Below, in pieces: positions 33,101 through 46,600 of a stretch of 64,000 nucleotides of DNA (position 1 is the stretch's first letter; each line of letters starts with the position of its first letter). A model generated the notes under the pieces. That model had not been told where the DNA came from, made no database searches, and worked only from the letters and a program-made list of their open reading frames with translations. The position numbers and the translations under genes were made by a program. This stretch comes from Nematopogon swammerdamellus (taxonomy: Eukaryota > Arthropoda > Insecta > Lepidoptera > Adelidae), in NCBI GenBank assembly GCA_946902875.1, contig OX336340.1, forward strand, positions 17,561,566 through 17,625,565. Direction: 5' to 3'.

Positions 33101-35054
33101 CCAAAATAAATTTTGGTCAAAATCGGGTGCGCTTTTAAACGTATATGAAAAGGTTTTATTTTCCAAATGTACATAAAATTTTCTATAATTTCATTGGTAA
33201 TGTGTTTAATACTATCAACACGTCACCGTCCGCGAACACAGAGAGACCGACTGAAGATCGCTTGTCAATAATTATTTGACAGGACAAGCACATAGAAGTG
33301 TGTATTTTTAGGTAGCCTACTCTTTCATCAATTACTAGACATTCGTTAGAAGAGTTAAGAAGGATGTTGCACGTTACAATAAATTATTTGTATGAAGTCG
33401 TCCGAGCCGCCCCGCGGGGGCGGGCCGCACATCCGACACAGCAAATGACACCGCCCCCACGGGGCCGTACGCACGTCAGGGGATAGAATAATTTCAATAA
33501 AATTATTTTAAAAAACATACATTTTCACACGCTTTTATTGCGCGGGAATGCAATTTGAACGAAATGGCGGAACGACCCTCATATGATATAGGTTTGAGTT
33601 AATTAGATTTCAATTGGAATTAATAAAGGTAGGTAAGTTTAGAGATCAAATTTTATGGGTGTACGAAGGAAAGAACGAAGATACCTTGAAAAGTAAAGCG
33701 ATGACATATATTTTTTTTATTTTAGAATATAACTATAATACATTTCTAATAGAACAGCATCAAATTTTGTTAAAATCTTCTTGAAAAAATTTTCACCAGA
33801 ACCCACTTACCGCGCTTACCACTTACACAGAATGGTTCCAACTTCCAGCGAGAACGCAAATATGTGTTTCATGGACCATGCATATGACACCATCGCTGCG
33901 AACATTTTTTGTTGCGTTCTTTCATTACTCAAATATTCATTAGAGGAACAGAGATAGCCCTAAGTTCAAAGCTGACAGAGTAAAAAATAAAAAACCAACT
34001 CCGGACGTCAAGTCGATTAATAGATCGCTGTTGCTCAGCGGTAAATTTTGGCTGGTCAGTTGAGTGTATCGGGATTGCTCAGGGGGTTAACCGAGATGCT
34101 AAATTTTAGATTTTTGAAGGAACAAGATTTCGAAAAATTCAATAAAACCGGCCATCTGCGAAACTAAACGTTTAGCGCGCAAAAATAGTCACTAGCTGGT
34201 ATCGTGCTCGATATAAATCTTCTACTTGTAATGCACCCGGCTGTGTTCGCTGAAGCTGTGGAGTGCTTGGAGGTGTGCAGTCACCTGCTTTTAGAATGTG
34301 AATAGCACATAATAATATAATCGTACCTTTGAAGTAAGAAATCTTTAAAAAATTTACATCTGCTTTGCACCTAGCTAGAGGATAGAATATAGTGATTCCG
34401 CACAAGAAGTTTTTATTTATTTATCTCCATAGCCTAACACATTGTGTTCAACAGATTGATCCAATCACGAAGAAGCCAATCGAGAACCCCGTGAAGAACA
34501 GACGATGTGGACATGTGTACGAGCAACAGTCCATATTAGAAATACTCAAATCTAACAAACGACTGAGATGCCCAGGTAAACTTAAATGTTGTTATTTATT
34601 GTTGCCATACAACAACGTTCAGGTAAATGTCATGAATTTTCTTGTTTGCCTTTAAGCCATGTTTTGTTTCGGTGTGAACGCTACCAGAGTTCTTGCAGCA
34701 CAACACCGATTACTCTGCTTACCCCGATTGTTGGGATTCAGCGTGTGTGATATGAAAGTATGTATGAACGCATTGAGTAGAGCAGACATAATTTTTGGAT
34801 TTAAAAAAACACATAGGTAACCAAAATAAAACGCAATATCGATATCCTGTTCTTTCCATCTTATGAAACTACTAAACCAATAATACAATCAAATATTGTG
34901 ATGATATTTTTCAGTGGTCGGTTGCGGAGACAAGACGTATATCACTCAAGCAGATCTGATATCAGATGAGGAGCTCAGATTCCGGATGACTCTGACGCAA
35001 CATTCGACTATGGTACAGGAACGGTCGTTCATCAATCTCGATAGCACTCGTTAA
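30105..35054 (+). CDS. NSMCE2: E3 SUMO-protein ligase NSE2 (SMC5/6 complex), five exons
   Basis: Coding exons: 30105-30293, 30892-31048, 31812-31861, 34455-34575, 34915-35054; all introns are GT-AG and the frame joins to 218 residues (human protein about 247). The N-terminal part (residues 1-115) is helical and should bind the SMC5 coiled coil. The C-terminal SP-RING is clear: DPITKKPIENPVKNRRCGH, with zinc ligands Cys150, His152, Cys171 and Cys176 (RCPVVGC), then the QADLISDEELR helix. The family transfers SUMO to chromatin and SMC5/6 substrates and supports recombination repair. In Drosophila the homologues are quijote and cervantes. I chose the ATG at 30105 because it starts the conserved MSEELEALR segment; the upstream TTG-opened frame has no ATG. 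Intron 3 (2.6 kb) hosts a 989-bp MITE. Confidence 0.93.
30294..30891 (+). other. NSMCE2 intron 1
   Basis: 598-bp intron; no repeat of the families listed here and no exon-like stretch recognised. Confidence 0.6.
31573..31690 (+). mobile_element. short (GTAT)n-tailed element in NSMCE2 intron 2
   Basis: TAAACGTGGCGGTCGGTGTT head with hairpin arm, CAGCACAACAC, GCTTACCCCGGCTGTCGGGA, then a CGTATGTATGTATGTATA tail. It is the deleted form of the 25895-26444 element. Confidence 0.7.
31930..32060 (+). repeat. interspersed repeat family H (also at 58566-58700)
   Basis: It contains CAAGCTTGCGGTGACTTCGC, GAACATATCCAGGCCCAT and GGTCGGGACTAGCGAGTGG, matched closely at 58585-58680. It lies in NSMCE2 intron 3; its partner lies in a BTB-gene intron. 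Transposon type unknown. Confidence 0.65.
32363..32450 (+). mobile_element. pogo/Tigger-like transposon end
   Basis: After a TA dinucleotide (32361-32362) the sequence CAGTAGAACCCCGATTATCC fits the terminal repeat of pogo/Tigger-class Tc1-mariner elements. I do not find the opposite end, so it is a fragment or interrupted. Confidence 0.5.
32590..33578. mobile_element. 989-bp MITE with 25-bp perfect terminal inverted repeats
   Basis: Both ends begin GGGTCGTTCCGCCATTTCG and are identical over 25 bp; the flanks are TCAT on both sides (32586-32589, 33579-33582). The interior has a second inverted pair GGCGGGTAATAAACC (about 32909 and 32983-32998) and no transposase. It sits within NSMCE2 intron 3. 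The superfamily is not assigned; a 4-bp duplication would exclude hAT. Confidence 0.82.
34673..34775 (+). mobile_element. 5'-truncated (GTAT)n-tailed element in NSMCE2 intron 4
   Basis: CTTGCAGCACAACACCGATT, GCTTACCCCGATTGTTGGGA and a degenerate TATG-type tail; the head is missing. Confidence 0.6.
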
Positions 35055-35389
35055 TTTTTATGGGACTACATATTGTGTTTATGGAAAACATTACAAGCAT
35101 CTGCAAGATGCTACACACTGACATACGTTACTAGGCACCCGGCCAGAACCGTAGCTAAATGCGCCATCTTTAAATGTCATTCCTACTCTCATTTTGTCTT
35201 CAGTGAGTGGTCTCGCGAATGGAGACCTTGGTCATATCTTTTTTTCTTGTCTACTCCAAAACCCATTCTATGTATGAACTCCTACAAAACTTAGATAAAT
35301 AGAGGTACCATTCCCTATAAACATAAACTCCCTGTTAACCTTCCCCCACCCTACTGTTATTATAACTCTTAACATCTTTCATACACACT

Positions 35390-35395
35390 AATAAA
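35390..35395 (+). terminator. candidate NSMCE2 poly(A) signal AATAAA
   Basis: First AATAAA, 336 bp after the stop codon; a second stands at 35674-35679. Which one is used cannot be told. Confidence 0.4.
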
Positions 35396-35699
35396 ATCAG
35401 TATGTAACAAGGTGTGGAAAATCCTTGATTAGTATAATCTTTCCTCAACTAAACATAATGAAATACAAAGTATTACAAAGCATTTTAGGATACTCTCCAC
35501 GATGTACTCTCTCTTATATTCCTTGGATTTAGTAATAATACATATTGTTTGTCCTGTGTTAAGTGTTGCCAGGCTCTCCATCTATTATTCATCGTAACTT
35601 GACCACACTACAACATGAATCTCCCCTGTACATGACACTGGCAGGAGTGTCTCAGTCGAGAAAGTTGCCACTCAATAAAAGTCAATCCCGAATGTGTCG

Positions 35700-38600
35700 C
35701 TAACATCACCACTGTTGGGTGCCTAGCAAAGTATGCCGGTCTTTACTGTTGGTGGCATATTGTGATTTGAATTGACCGTGACTAGAACAAATAAAAATAT
35801 CCATCAATAAATATAATATAAAGAAGGAACTGAATGTGTGAACAGAAAAATGTGTGTCGCAGCGTGAATTTCGTATGCCAGATTTGTTCATGTGTGGTCT
35901 ATGCAGGTAATAAACGCGAGTTATGTTGAATGAAAATGTATAAATTGTATAATTTGAAAATGTGTGCAGGTCTACACTGCACAGAGTGTAAATTGGATTA
36001 TATGGAGCCAGGACTGAAATAAAACAAAGAGTGATTTCTTTATTTTTTCTAATGATTTCAAAGGTAAGTATATCTAATAAATAACAATGGTGAAAAAGAC
36101 ATTTTTTATAAATGCAATGGCAAAAAAGACTAAACACACATGCAAGACTGAACTTCGATGTGGATTGGGACACAATAAACTCACATTTTGGACCACAGTT
36201 GAGTAAAATTAATACTACATTTTGGTGACTTTAAACGATCTGAACCTAAAGCACCAACACTTTTGAAAACATTGAACCAGTGCATCTGAAATGTTGGGAA
36301 TAGGTAATAAAATGGTTATGGAATACATTTTTCGTTTTAATTGAATTTGTCTGTGCAATAACATCATTAATACATAATTCAAAATAACAAGAATTCTTTA
36401 GGATCTTCTCCATGGCTAACGGCATGTGTCATTCTTAGGGCAAAGTGAACTTGATTTGGCTCGACTTTAGCAAACTATCGGCTGTAACATTAGTCAAAAA
36501 ACACCAAAGATGTTGAAAAGATGAAACTGGGTGACCGCACTCATGAGCTAGGTTCTAGTGATGTCTAGCGACCAAAGACAGCATTTTTGGCGCTGTAAAC
36601 TCAGGCTGACAGCTGTCAAAGCGTTCAGTCGCGCTACTGTTTTAGCTTTGGCAGGATTCTAAACGCTACCCCCCGCTCCCCTTGGCGTTTTGACTGCCAT
36701 TGCTCTCGAGTGTGTACAATCACAGCCTTACAGTGAGACAAAGATCTTTTGGCAACGGCCCTCTCGGCCACCATCTTGTGAAACGTCACTTTATGAACTG
36801 AACTAACGCCCTCCTGTCAATGACATCCAAGTGCCATTAGATCCTTGCATCTCTCTAGTTGGGTTGGACTGTTAAATTCAGTAGTGACAAAATGAAGATC
36901 GCTGGAATGATTTTAGCGCAATAACAGACATTCTAGCGAGCTTGCTCAATTGTTGCTTGGCGATCGTACGTCACTAGAACCCAGCTATAATCAACAAATT
37001 AGTTTGCCAACCTCTCGCCATATCTAGCTAATGTTGCCGCAGCAGAACAGCCTCTATATTAATAATTTGGTCCATAAACTATATTACGAGTGCAATAATT
37101 AATAAGGATAAAAGTCTAGGCTAACATTTTCTATCTAAACTCCAAATGAGTACCTACTCAGAAAGCCATGCTTAGCAAATATTTTCTAAATTCATTACAT
37201 TACCTATTTGAAATAACTTAGTATTGAAAGTGGAATTTATTATTTAACAAATTCATGGTTGGGCAGCTCATATTTAAAAAAATTTCATATTTATGCCTGA
37301 TACAGTGTCTATGCAGTTGGAACTAGTTTACGTACTAGGATTATATAAATGTGTCCAGTCGTTAACATTTGTATCGCTAGTGTGCTCGTAAAGAGTACTT
37401 ACCTTATGTCTATGTATTACCTAAAATATTTCTTGTACTTTGAGTATAACAGTAGTTTATTGCTATGTGATGGATATTTGTATGTGTACACACACATAAT
37501 ACTTGTTTTAATTACTATAAGACAAATAAGCTTTATAAATATTTAAATGATTCGTGCCTTTTCATGTTTAACAAAAAAGCTTGTCACATTTTATTTAGGC
37601 TATTAATTTGGTCTAGTTTCGTTCACAACATCAAATTATTGGCACCATCGCTTACATTTTCACATGTCTTTAATAAACTTAATTGACTCATTAATTATCA
37701 TGTAAATAACTTCAAAATTATAAATAAGAATTCTAAACTTCTATGTAGGTATGTTCATAGATTGAATATAGGCACTATATTCAATCTAAAGTATACTGAG
37801 ACAGCACCTGTGAAATATTCCACTCTCTGGCCTAACTCACACGTACCACATTCCAAAACATCAGAACTACAAAAAGTCATAGTCAGTGAATTAGTATGAA
37901 AACGCTACATCGAACCTGACTGAAATCTTCAGTGTGAGTGCTGTGACGAGATTCCATACTAATTTGCTATTCTCCACAGACTTCGAATGTGTTGTGGTTT
38001 TAATATAATTTAAATGTGGTATGTGCGAGTTGAACCTAAGAATTCGATAGTAGCAATGTATGCTGTCAACAAAATTGAAGGTGAGTATGTGTTTAAAATG
38101 GAACCACTTTTGTATTTACTGTGTATTCATACAGTTATGAAATGTTTAGATGTACATACATAAGAAGAAACAATTATTTATAGAACACAATAGCAGTGGG
38201 AAGTTGTATTGACCCTTCAATCAAATATAAACATTTCAGTTTAGAATTTAACCTTTAAATCTATATTGATTCAAAATTACACTGTAAGTAGTTGTGCTGC
38301 AATTTCCAGGTCAAGTTCTATCAATATATTCAGTAGACCTCAACGATAGTCAATCTAAATTCATACAAGATTCAAAACTAATGCAACGGCACCTTAAAAT
38401 ATGTGTATTTTCACTAAAAAGCGGCACTCAGGACCAGCACATTGAGAATCTCACAACCTTACTCTAAAACCACACTAGGCAAAATTTGCTCTATCGTAGG
38501 TACAAAAATAATCTGAAACACAGAGTATACTAAGCAATGCAACTGCATACTTTTGATGTTATGTCACATCATCTACTATACTCAAGCAGAGTTTCCTTCC

Positions 38601-39780
38601 ACCTACTGTAGTATTTGGAACATACTCTTTCAAAGACTTACCCTTGTCTTTTTCATATTGATAGACAGAGATTTGTCTCCACCAGTGCATTCGTACTGCT
38701 AAGAGGGGTGCGATAGGGGCGAGTGTGGTGACTGGAAACACATCTTCGGTGACATTATACTACACTGTCTAGAAGTATACAAGTATGCGCTGAAAAACTT
38801 TGCCGCTGTGACGCTATGCACCTAACCCCTTTCCGTCATACTCGAATGGACCTAGAACTGCAGACACTTCCAAACAGCTACATAGGTATACACAAATTGT
38901 ATACAGCACGTTCAAGAAGCAATCTCTGCGGGCATATTTACTTGGACTTACTAATATATACGTTAACATACTTATTCGCATTCAAGTCGGAGCAAGGGTA
39001 CTACCTGCGAAATCAGTCAATAGTTTATTCAAGCCTAGGGTTGTCTAGATCATCGATAAGCTGCTACACGGAAAGAGCTTCGCGGTCTGTCATACAGCAT
39101 TTCAATCAGCAGAGGGGGAAGTTGAGCGGTGGGACTGGTTATACAACGAGGCCAGATGTGTTCGATGAAATCATTGAGTCTTTTAGTTCATCACCTGCCT
39201 GTCTCCCAACTGCGTCTCTAAAAGTTGGGTTAGGTTAGGTTGATTAACTACTGTGAACTATAAAATCGTTTATCATCAAACAGCTAAAGTTCGGCTAAAG
39301 CCTTCGCTTATATTCCATAATTTAACGACGCTCATTTGTTCATGCGGAAGAATATTATAAAGTGTTCATAACAATAATTATAATTATTACATATAAAAAC
39401 ATTTTGGATTGCACTATGTGGTTGTTATGTTAAAATAAAAAATGTGCAATAAATGTATTTCTAAACATCTGAATATATTATGTATTAATTTAGGCACTAT
39501 CTTGAATTTACTTTGAAAGCTAAAAATCTAAGCGAAGATAGGTGAAGAAAACAATGGAATGTTAGTAAAAACATTTTCTTAAAGTCTAAGTAGTGAATTA
39601 GATTAGAGGATGTAGGTATTTATTTTAAGAGACAAGATAACACAGAACACTATCAATGTAAGCCAGTTGCAGTGCTCGCACTAAGTTAGTTGAAGACAAT
39701 ATGAAAGTCAACACAGATAGTCATTGACTTGAGAGATTCGGCAATCTTGTCTTAGTTCAAGAAAGGTGTATGTAAAACAG
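35700..39780. other. 4-kb AT-rich interval between NSMCE2 and vimar, no gene seen
   Basis: The two longest open frames (155 codons on -, 35706-36173; 140 codons on +, 38816-39238) have no recognisable domain, poor start context and AT-driven composition, so I do not call them. Repeats are unusually sparse here compared with the rest of the window. Part may be 3' UTR of the two flanking genes, whose transcripts converge. Confidence 0.4.
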
Positions 39781-39783
39781 TTA

Positions 39784-39789
39784 TTTATT
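39784..39789 (-). terminator. candidate vimar poly(A) signal
   Basis: AATAAA on the - strand, about 840 bp beyond the vimar stop. It is the closest clear hexamer I found in this orientation. Confidence 0.35.
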
Positions 39790-40624
39790 AAAAAAAGAAC
39801 ATTACAAAAATTGCTCTATACAATTGCATCCTGAATGGCCTAGTCGTATATCCCATTCCAGAGTACAAAATATTTATAAAACAAGGTTTTTTGTAAATAT
39901 TGGCATTCCAAAATAGTGTATACTAACAGCTATCACCTTAAGATACAGCCAGATGACCGGACTACAATGGAAAAGAGTTATTTTTTAGCTAAATATGTCC
40001 TTTTCCATTCCACCCGTACGAAAGTGCTAACGGTTTGCGGGGGTTGCGAATGGCATGCTGGCCTGAGGCTGTCTATGTAGGTAAACCCATTAAATTTTAT
40101 AAATTAATTTACTGCTTGCGCCTTTCTCAAACTAAGATGGAATTGGCCTTATCGGAAGCATCAATACAAATCTTTAACGCATCAGTCTAAGCAGACTTTC
40201 AGACAAAAGCGTCAGGACTTACAAAACTGGGAAACTACAAGGCATATTGTGACAAAAACTTGTGAGATCACTATACTCTCCATAGCTCTAGCGATATTCT
40301 ACTCAAAACTAAAGACTAGAATCGGAAATCCAATATCTGATAGAGGCAAGCTTGTTTTAGTGAGAATAGCATAAAACAGAAAATGTATGTCTTAAATAAT
40401 TATAAATAACATTAAAAAATCACTCCTTATGGTTATAACCTGACGACCTATGCCATTCCAGAATACAAATAAAACTAAGTGTTTTGGAAATATTTTAATA
40501 CAGCTACAACATTATAAAAGTTGATTTTAAAGCATTAAACTTTTTTTTATATGCTTGTTTTACATATGCCCTTCTCAAATTAAGGTAAGCTTGCCCCTAT
40601 CAGATTTTTAACTTCGGAAATCGC

Positions 40625-43600
40625 CTACGGCAATCCCAAATCCTCTTTCATCAGTGCGATCACTCCCTCTATGCACTGTCTCATATCCGGCCCAAAGTCT
40701 GTTCGCGAGTTCATGAACTTCTTGACTGACTCGTGAACATTGGCATTGATGTATTCGGCCGCAATTTCTTGATTTTTGGCAGTTATATCGAGAAAGGCAA
40801 GTAAGTTTTCCGCAACTTCGATGGGCATTTTCGCACAGTTTGTATCGACTAGTACAGCAACATGCTTTCCGATTTCGGCTTCTTTAAGCTGTTTGGTGAA
40901 AGTGTCTTCGTACTTGGAACGTGTTTCGTTGTCGGAGTTGTGGCCGCTGTGGCTAAGAGCCTCGATGGCGAGGAGGGTGAGAGCTAGGATGGCTTCGTTC
41001 TGCATGACCGCGTGTGACGACACCAGCATATTGACGAGGCACGACACGCACCCTTCCACCTAAGCAATAATAGTGTCATCTGTCATTTGGTAACCAACTT
41101 ATTTTTATGAGAAAATGTTGGCGAAATGTGTGGCCGGCGAAAATGTGAAGTCCCATGTCACTATTATGAAGTTCTAGTTTGGTCGTTGTGTATTATCATA
41201 TCTCCAATTGAACAAAAATGCATGCATGCATATTTTTTAGAGAAGTTGTATAAATAATGATGCTATCAAGCAACCATTACACCAAGTACTTGACGGAACC
41301 AGGTATCGTACCCTTGTGTCCAAGTCGGCAACCTGAATTGCACAAAACTAAACCATATCATTCAACAATGAAGATAGAAGAATATGCGTACCGTGAGTAC
41401 GCAGCGCGCGTGCGCCGGCGAGCGCGCGTGCTTGATGGTCCAGGCGAGCAGGCGCGGCGCCTCGCCCGCCGCGCCCGCGTGCTCCACCGCGCGGCCCCAG
41501 CGCACCACCGCGCCCAGCCCCTCCGCGCACCCCGCCACCTGCTTCGCCACGCCCTCTGTTCGCGACAACACAACCTCTTATGCCATTATCATCACAAGCT
41601 AACCATAGAACACAATGATTTGATTGAGTAGTTATTAGTGCCTCATCCAGACGTGGTGAAATTTTTCATGACACGAGACATGCCGAATATGCGAATATTC
41701 TATATTCTTTCAAAAAGTATATTTTGTGTATTTTAAATCTCTTTGAATTTTTTACTTTTAAATTTTTTTATTATTCGTTCTTATGTCCACCATAATAACA
41801 CATATTCTGTGAAAATTTCAACAAGCTAGCTGTTACGGTTCCAAAGACATTCTTTCAACGGGAATTTCACGCAAGTGAAGCTAGCTAGTTTTACATGAAA
41901 CTGATTGTGAGCGATGTACCTTGTCCGTCCACCAGCATTCTAATAGCCGCCAGTAGCTTGTAGGCGACATTGTGATCGTTGACCTTCGGCAGAGCCTTGA
42001 GCATGACGGCCGCGGCGCGTCCGCTCGCCGCCGCCACCCGCTTGTTGGCCGCGGGGACGGACAGGTTGCGGAGCGCCGCGAGAACTGCGTGCTGCACGCG
42101 ACTCACTGTCGCCTCGTCGATCGGATGGATAGTGTCGGGCTCGGCGGCCATTCGCACGCTGAAGCCGTGGTACACTTCGAACAGATCTAAAATCATTTTC
42201 ACTATTAATTTTATTGTTGTTATTTAGTGATTTAAAACAAACAAAAAAAGGAGCAATGATGATGTAGATTGAACTGGAACTTATATGGAGGAATATGATG
42301 TGAGGATTATACCCAGCGCGGGCGACTTTCGGCATTGCATTACACGCTCTTTGAATATTGTGGTAAGGCTCATTATATTATATACTTCTAAATAAAGTTG
42401 AAGATATAGCTAAAGCAAAAAATGTCTAAATTCCTAAGTTGCTTCCGAGACTTGGAGTCGGATGGCATGTTCGCGTGCGAAATCGGTGTGCAGCTGCTTC
42501 AAATATACAAGATTTTTATGTTTTTAGACAATTGTTTGCGTATAAAATCGAAAGAATACAACATTTCTAAGTGAATGCGTTATTACTGGAGGTTTTATCC
42601 ATTCGCGATAGTGTAAAATCGGAAAAAAAATTTACCTAAAAAATATTACTTTACTTTAATTTTGTAGCCAAGTGTGTAATTTGTCTTTAGTAATTAATTA
42701 AGCCGTACATAAATGCATCATTTAGGCCAAACATCTGGTAGGATCCTGTCTGTCACGCGGAGGGTGAATTGATGAGCTGACGAGCAGTCGGTGGAACCGA
42801 TGTCGCCAATAAACATCAATAAAAATTTATAATATACCAAATAGAAGCACGGACATGGCACCTAGTTCCCACAGGAACAAGTGTAGAAGATAATGTAGCC
42901 ATGCTTCGCTCAGTTTCTATAAAACAATGTAGGTAATCTCATTACCATGTTATAGGTCAAAAGACAGCGAAGAAAACATACAAACATTGATGCTTGTTGC
43001 GACTGACGCTAATAGATTACAGTGGAAGTAACGAAGAACCAAAAGAAGTTTAACAACTTCCCCTTAAAGAATGCAGTGTTAAATAAAATAATTAATGATG
43101 GCAAGACTCACTCAACAGCTTGTCGAATATTTTGTCGTGCATCATCTGAACGCAGTATGTGTCGGAGCGAGCGAAGTTGCCGATAGCGAACACGGCCGTC
43201 GTGAGCAGGTCGTAGTCCGTCGAGTCCAGCCACCTGATCATCGTGAGGTACGACTCGCCGACCCCGTTGTTGTACAACATGTTCATCGCATCGTCTGCAA
43301 TCATTTTGAGAGTAAGCGGATTCGTAAGGTGGTCTTTTTGCTTTGCGCTACCTACTAACACCTTTCTTTTTTTATTATATACATTTTTCATATATTTCTA
43401 AGTGCTTAGCAAAATATGTGAAGAAGAAAGTGTTTCCACGACAAAATAAACAGAAAAAATTATGAAATAATAAATATTTAGTGTGATTTAATCATTTTTT
43501 CATACTTTCCGTCCAGTTTAGGCGCAGCCAACACGTATGATCATATCATCTTACACTAAAATAAACATGGTGTATTGTGCTGATATCACAACAACCAAAG

Positions 43601-46600
43601 GTAAAAACGGTAACACAAAGAATTTCTCTAAAGTTTTAGGGTTCTGTGCCTCAAAAAGAAAATAATGTTTGTAAAAAGCAGAACTTTTTAATTGGCTTTA
43701 CTGCTTTTAAATATGTATGTGACTGAGAACGGAAATTGTAATGGACCTGAGACTACGATCTGGTCACATTCCAACAAATAAGACAATGTACCTTATGAAG
43801 ATAGCACAATCACCCAACTGTAGCATATGTGGGATAGAAGAGGACCTACCCCATATACTGTTGGAATGTGCCCGGAACCAAGAACTGAGGCAGAAGCTAT
43901 TGAGAGACTTAAGAACTGACAGACTCAACCTGATTTTTAAAGTACATGAAGCCTTGGGGCGAGCTCAGGGGGAGGAGTTTGAATTCATACTAAGCTTTTT
44001 TGTAAAGTCACAGGCGTTGAATCGTGCTGAAGTACAATAAAAAATCAATATAGTTACTATGGGGCTGGCATAGCCAGGAATGGCTAAAGCCTTAAACAAA
44101 ATAAAGATAAAAAAAAAAAATTATGTATATATAGTAACTAATCAATATTATAGCTGTTAAGTTTCCAATAAATAAATAAATAAAATGCCTCCTCGCTCAC
44201 CGCCAGTAAGTATGATGATGAGTAAGTCGCAAGCTCTCTTGGTGAGCGCCTTCACATCGGCGTCGTCAGCGCTCACGTCACCCGCCGTCCTCCGTCCGAC
44301 CAGCAGCTCCAGCCGAGACGTCAGCAGCTGCACGGCTCCCGCGCGAGCCAGCAGTGTCTTTACACTGTCTGCGGTGAGTGTACATACGAGTATTGTTATA
44401 TTGTAAGTATATTGTTTATAGAGCATTCATGGTAGTAAAGTTCCTCTTGAATTTGTCACAATCTGTTTTATATGATTCCATTACACCCATGAAGAAAAGC
44501 CGGCAAGAAATATTGCAGTGTTTCTTTTTTAGGGTTCCATATTCGGTACAGGACCCTATTACTAAGCCTACGCCGTCTGTCTGTCCGTCCGTCTGTCCGA
44601 CGGCTGTATCTCTTGAACCGTAATAGGTAGCCCGTTGAAATTTTTACAGAATATGTGTTATTATGGCCGATATAAAAACAAATAAGAAAAAAGTAAAAAA
44701 TTCATAGGAACCCCCATGAATTTTTTACTTAGACTTTTTACTTTTTACATAGAAGAAACCAAAAACACGCGCCATCTACCGAATAGAGTGTGAAGCATAA
44801 CCATGACATGGTGATACGGAACCCTCAGTGCGCGAGTTCGACACGCACTTGGCTGTTTTTTTATAAATAATATGAATACTATTACAAGTATTTTATTGAC
44901 TATCCACATAATATACACCACTCTATACCTTCTTCAGTGTGGAATGACACGCATGACAGCACCATATATTATATATTTTTTTATTGAAACTGACATGTTT
45001 GGCTTCATCACCTACAACATCCGAGATGTCAGCCCATAACACCGGCTGAACTAGGTGCCATTTCAGTGCTTCCCTTCATTTCATATCGGCTCCACTGAAC
45101 TGGACGGAACTATTTACATACCTAGCCATTTCGACGGAGTTTCGTTCAATGTGGTGGTACCAACCTGGCCGGGATAAACCCTACCACCTAGTAAGGTAAG
45201 AAGGGTATTAAATTATAAATGCAGTACAGAGATATCATCTACTTAAGACAGATGCACATCTGAGGTCCTGGTGATAGTGAGAAATGTTTTTTGTTTGAAT
45301 TGAGTAGTTTAGTAGTTCTCTAGTGCCTGTCCTGTCGCTCTGCTGGTCAGACTAACAGCAATCTGAATTGGATATACTCTGAGCTCCATCATGTTCAATG
45401 TGTACGCACAATCCCAATAAAAGTCAGCGTTTTTGTATGTAGCTCCAAATTTCCGTGATGTGTGGCAGAGATGAAAATCTCATGTAAATCTGTTGAGCAG
45501 TTTTCGTTTTAGAGAGTAAATTATCGTAATATTTTCGGTTACGCGGTATATTACAAAGCGACTTACATTCGTCAATGTTTCGTCCCTCGCTCCGGGGACA
45601 TCGTCGGGACTCGTGGAACTGCGACGACCTGGAGGACACCCGACACGTCTTCCAGTCAGATGTAAACCAGCGAGTTGACATCTTGATTGATGTAAGTCGC
45701 TTTGTGATATACCACGTAACCGAACATTAGAGAGTGAAAATATGTACATGCAGAAGACATTGTAATTACAATAAATTTAAAGTTATACTAGCAAATTTTG
45801 TTAATCCCCCAACTCACCATGTTCAGCCTGCATGTGTAGAATGTCCAAGCAGACTTCGGAAATTTCAATATTGGACGTCTCCTTCAGAACATCCAGCACC
45901 ATTTTATTCACATCGTCGTCGAACTGCGTCTCGGGCGCATTGTCGTTGATGACGCTCAGCACGAGTAGTGCAGACAGTGTCGTGTCGTCGTGCATGTCGG
46001 AACGCTGAAGCTCAACATGCAGAACCCCGTTCAAGTACTCCACGATCCCGAAGGAAACCGCCCGTTCCGACATCTCAACTCCGCCCAGAGTGAAGTTGAG
46101 CATGCATTTACAAAAGTAAAGTGGTATTTCGACAGGTGACGGCGACGTATGGTCCGTCGTCGTTTTGGCAGCGCCAATGAGTACGTTAACATCATTTTCT
46201 GAAATAATCTTACGACCGGCGTCGCAATCGCAACATAAGTTGCCGAGCGCACGGTAGCACTGCTTCACGAGCTCTGTTTTGCGGTTTGTGATTTCTCCTT
46301 TCAAAATATTGAAGATGGAGTCTATTATGTCTTTTTGCGCGTATTGCGAGCGTTTCTCTTCGCATTTTGAAAGTTCGGCGATCGTCTGAACTGTCAGGAT
46401 TTGCAACTCGGGATCGTTGATCCGCAACAGAACGATGAGAGAAGAGAGTATGTTCTCGTCGTAATCCTTGCCGACGTTGATCACTTGGTTCAATTTGTTT
46501 TTAAGTTCGCTGAGGTTCGTCTCCATCTGCACGACCAATGTTTCAAGCGAATTACGCTTTTTGTTTATTTCACCTGAAAATAATTTTTTTTTCCTTTTTA

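Noticed and set aside
35706..36173. 155-codon - strand open frame
   Set aside because: Rich in Ser/Phe/Tyr/Ile as expected from AT-rich DNA read by chance; no family recognised.
38816..39238. 140-codon + strand open frame between NSMCE2 and vimar
   Set aside because: No domain, weak start context and no splice partner; it lies in presumed 3' flanking DNA where frames of this size occur by chance.
39226..39242. Telomere-like TTAGGTTAGG (also CCTAACCTAA at 27540 and 48516)
   Set aside because: Only two units at each place, inside other sequence or repeat cores; not a telomere array.
41348..41631. Several long overlapping frames on both strands in a GC-rich stretch
   Set aside because: They are shadow frames of vimar exon 6 (41392-41555, - strand), the only frame that joins in phase with its neighbours and matches the family.
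41940..42335. 131-codon Arg-rich frame on the - strand and 72/82-codon frames on the + strand
   Set aside because: Other-frame and antisense readings of vimar exon 5.
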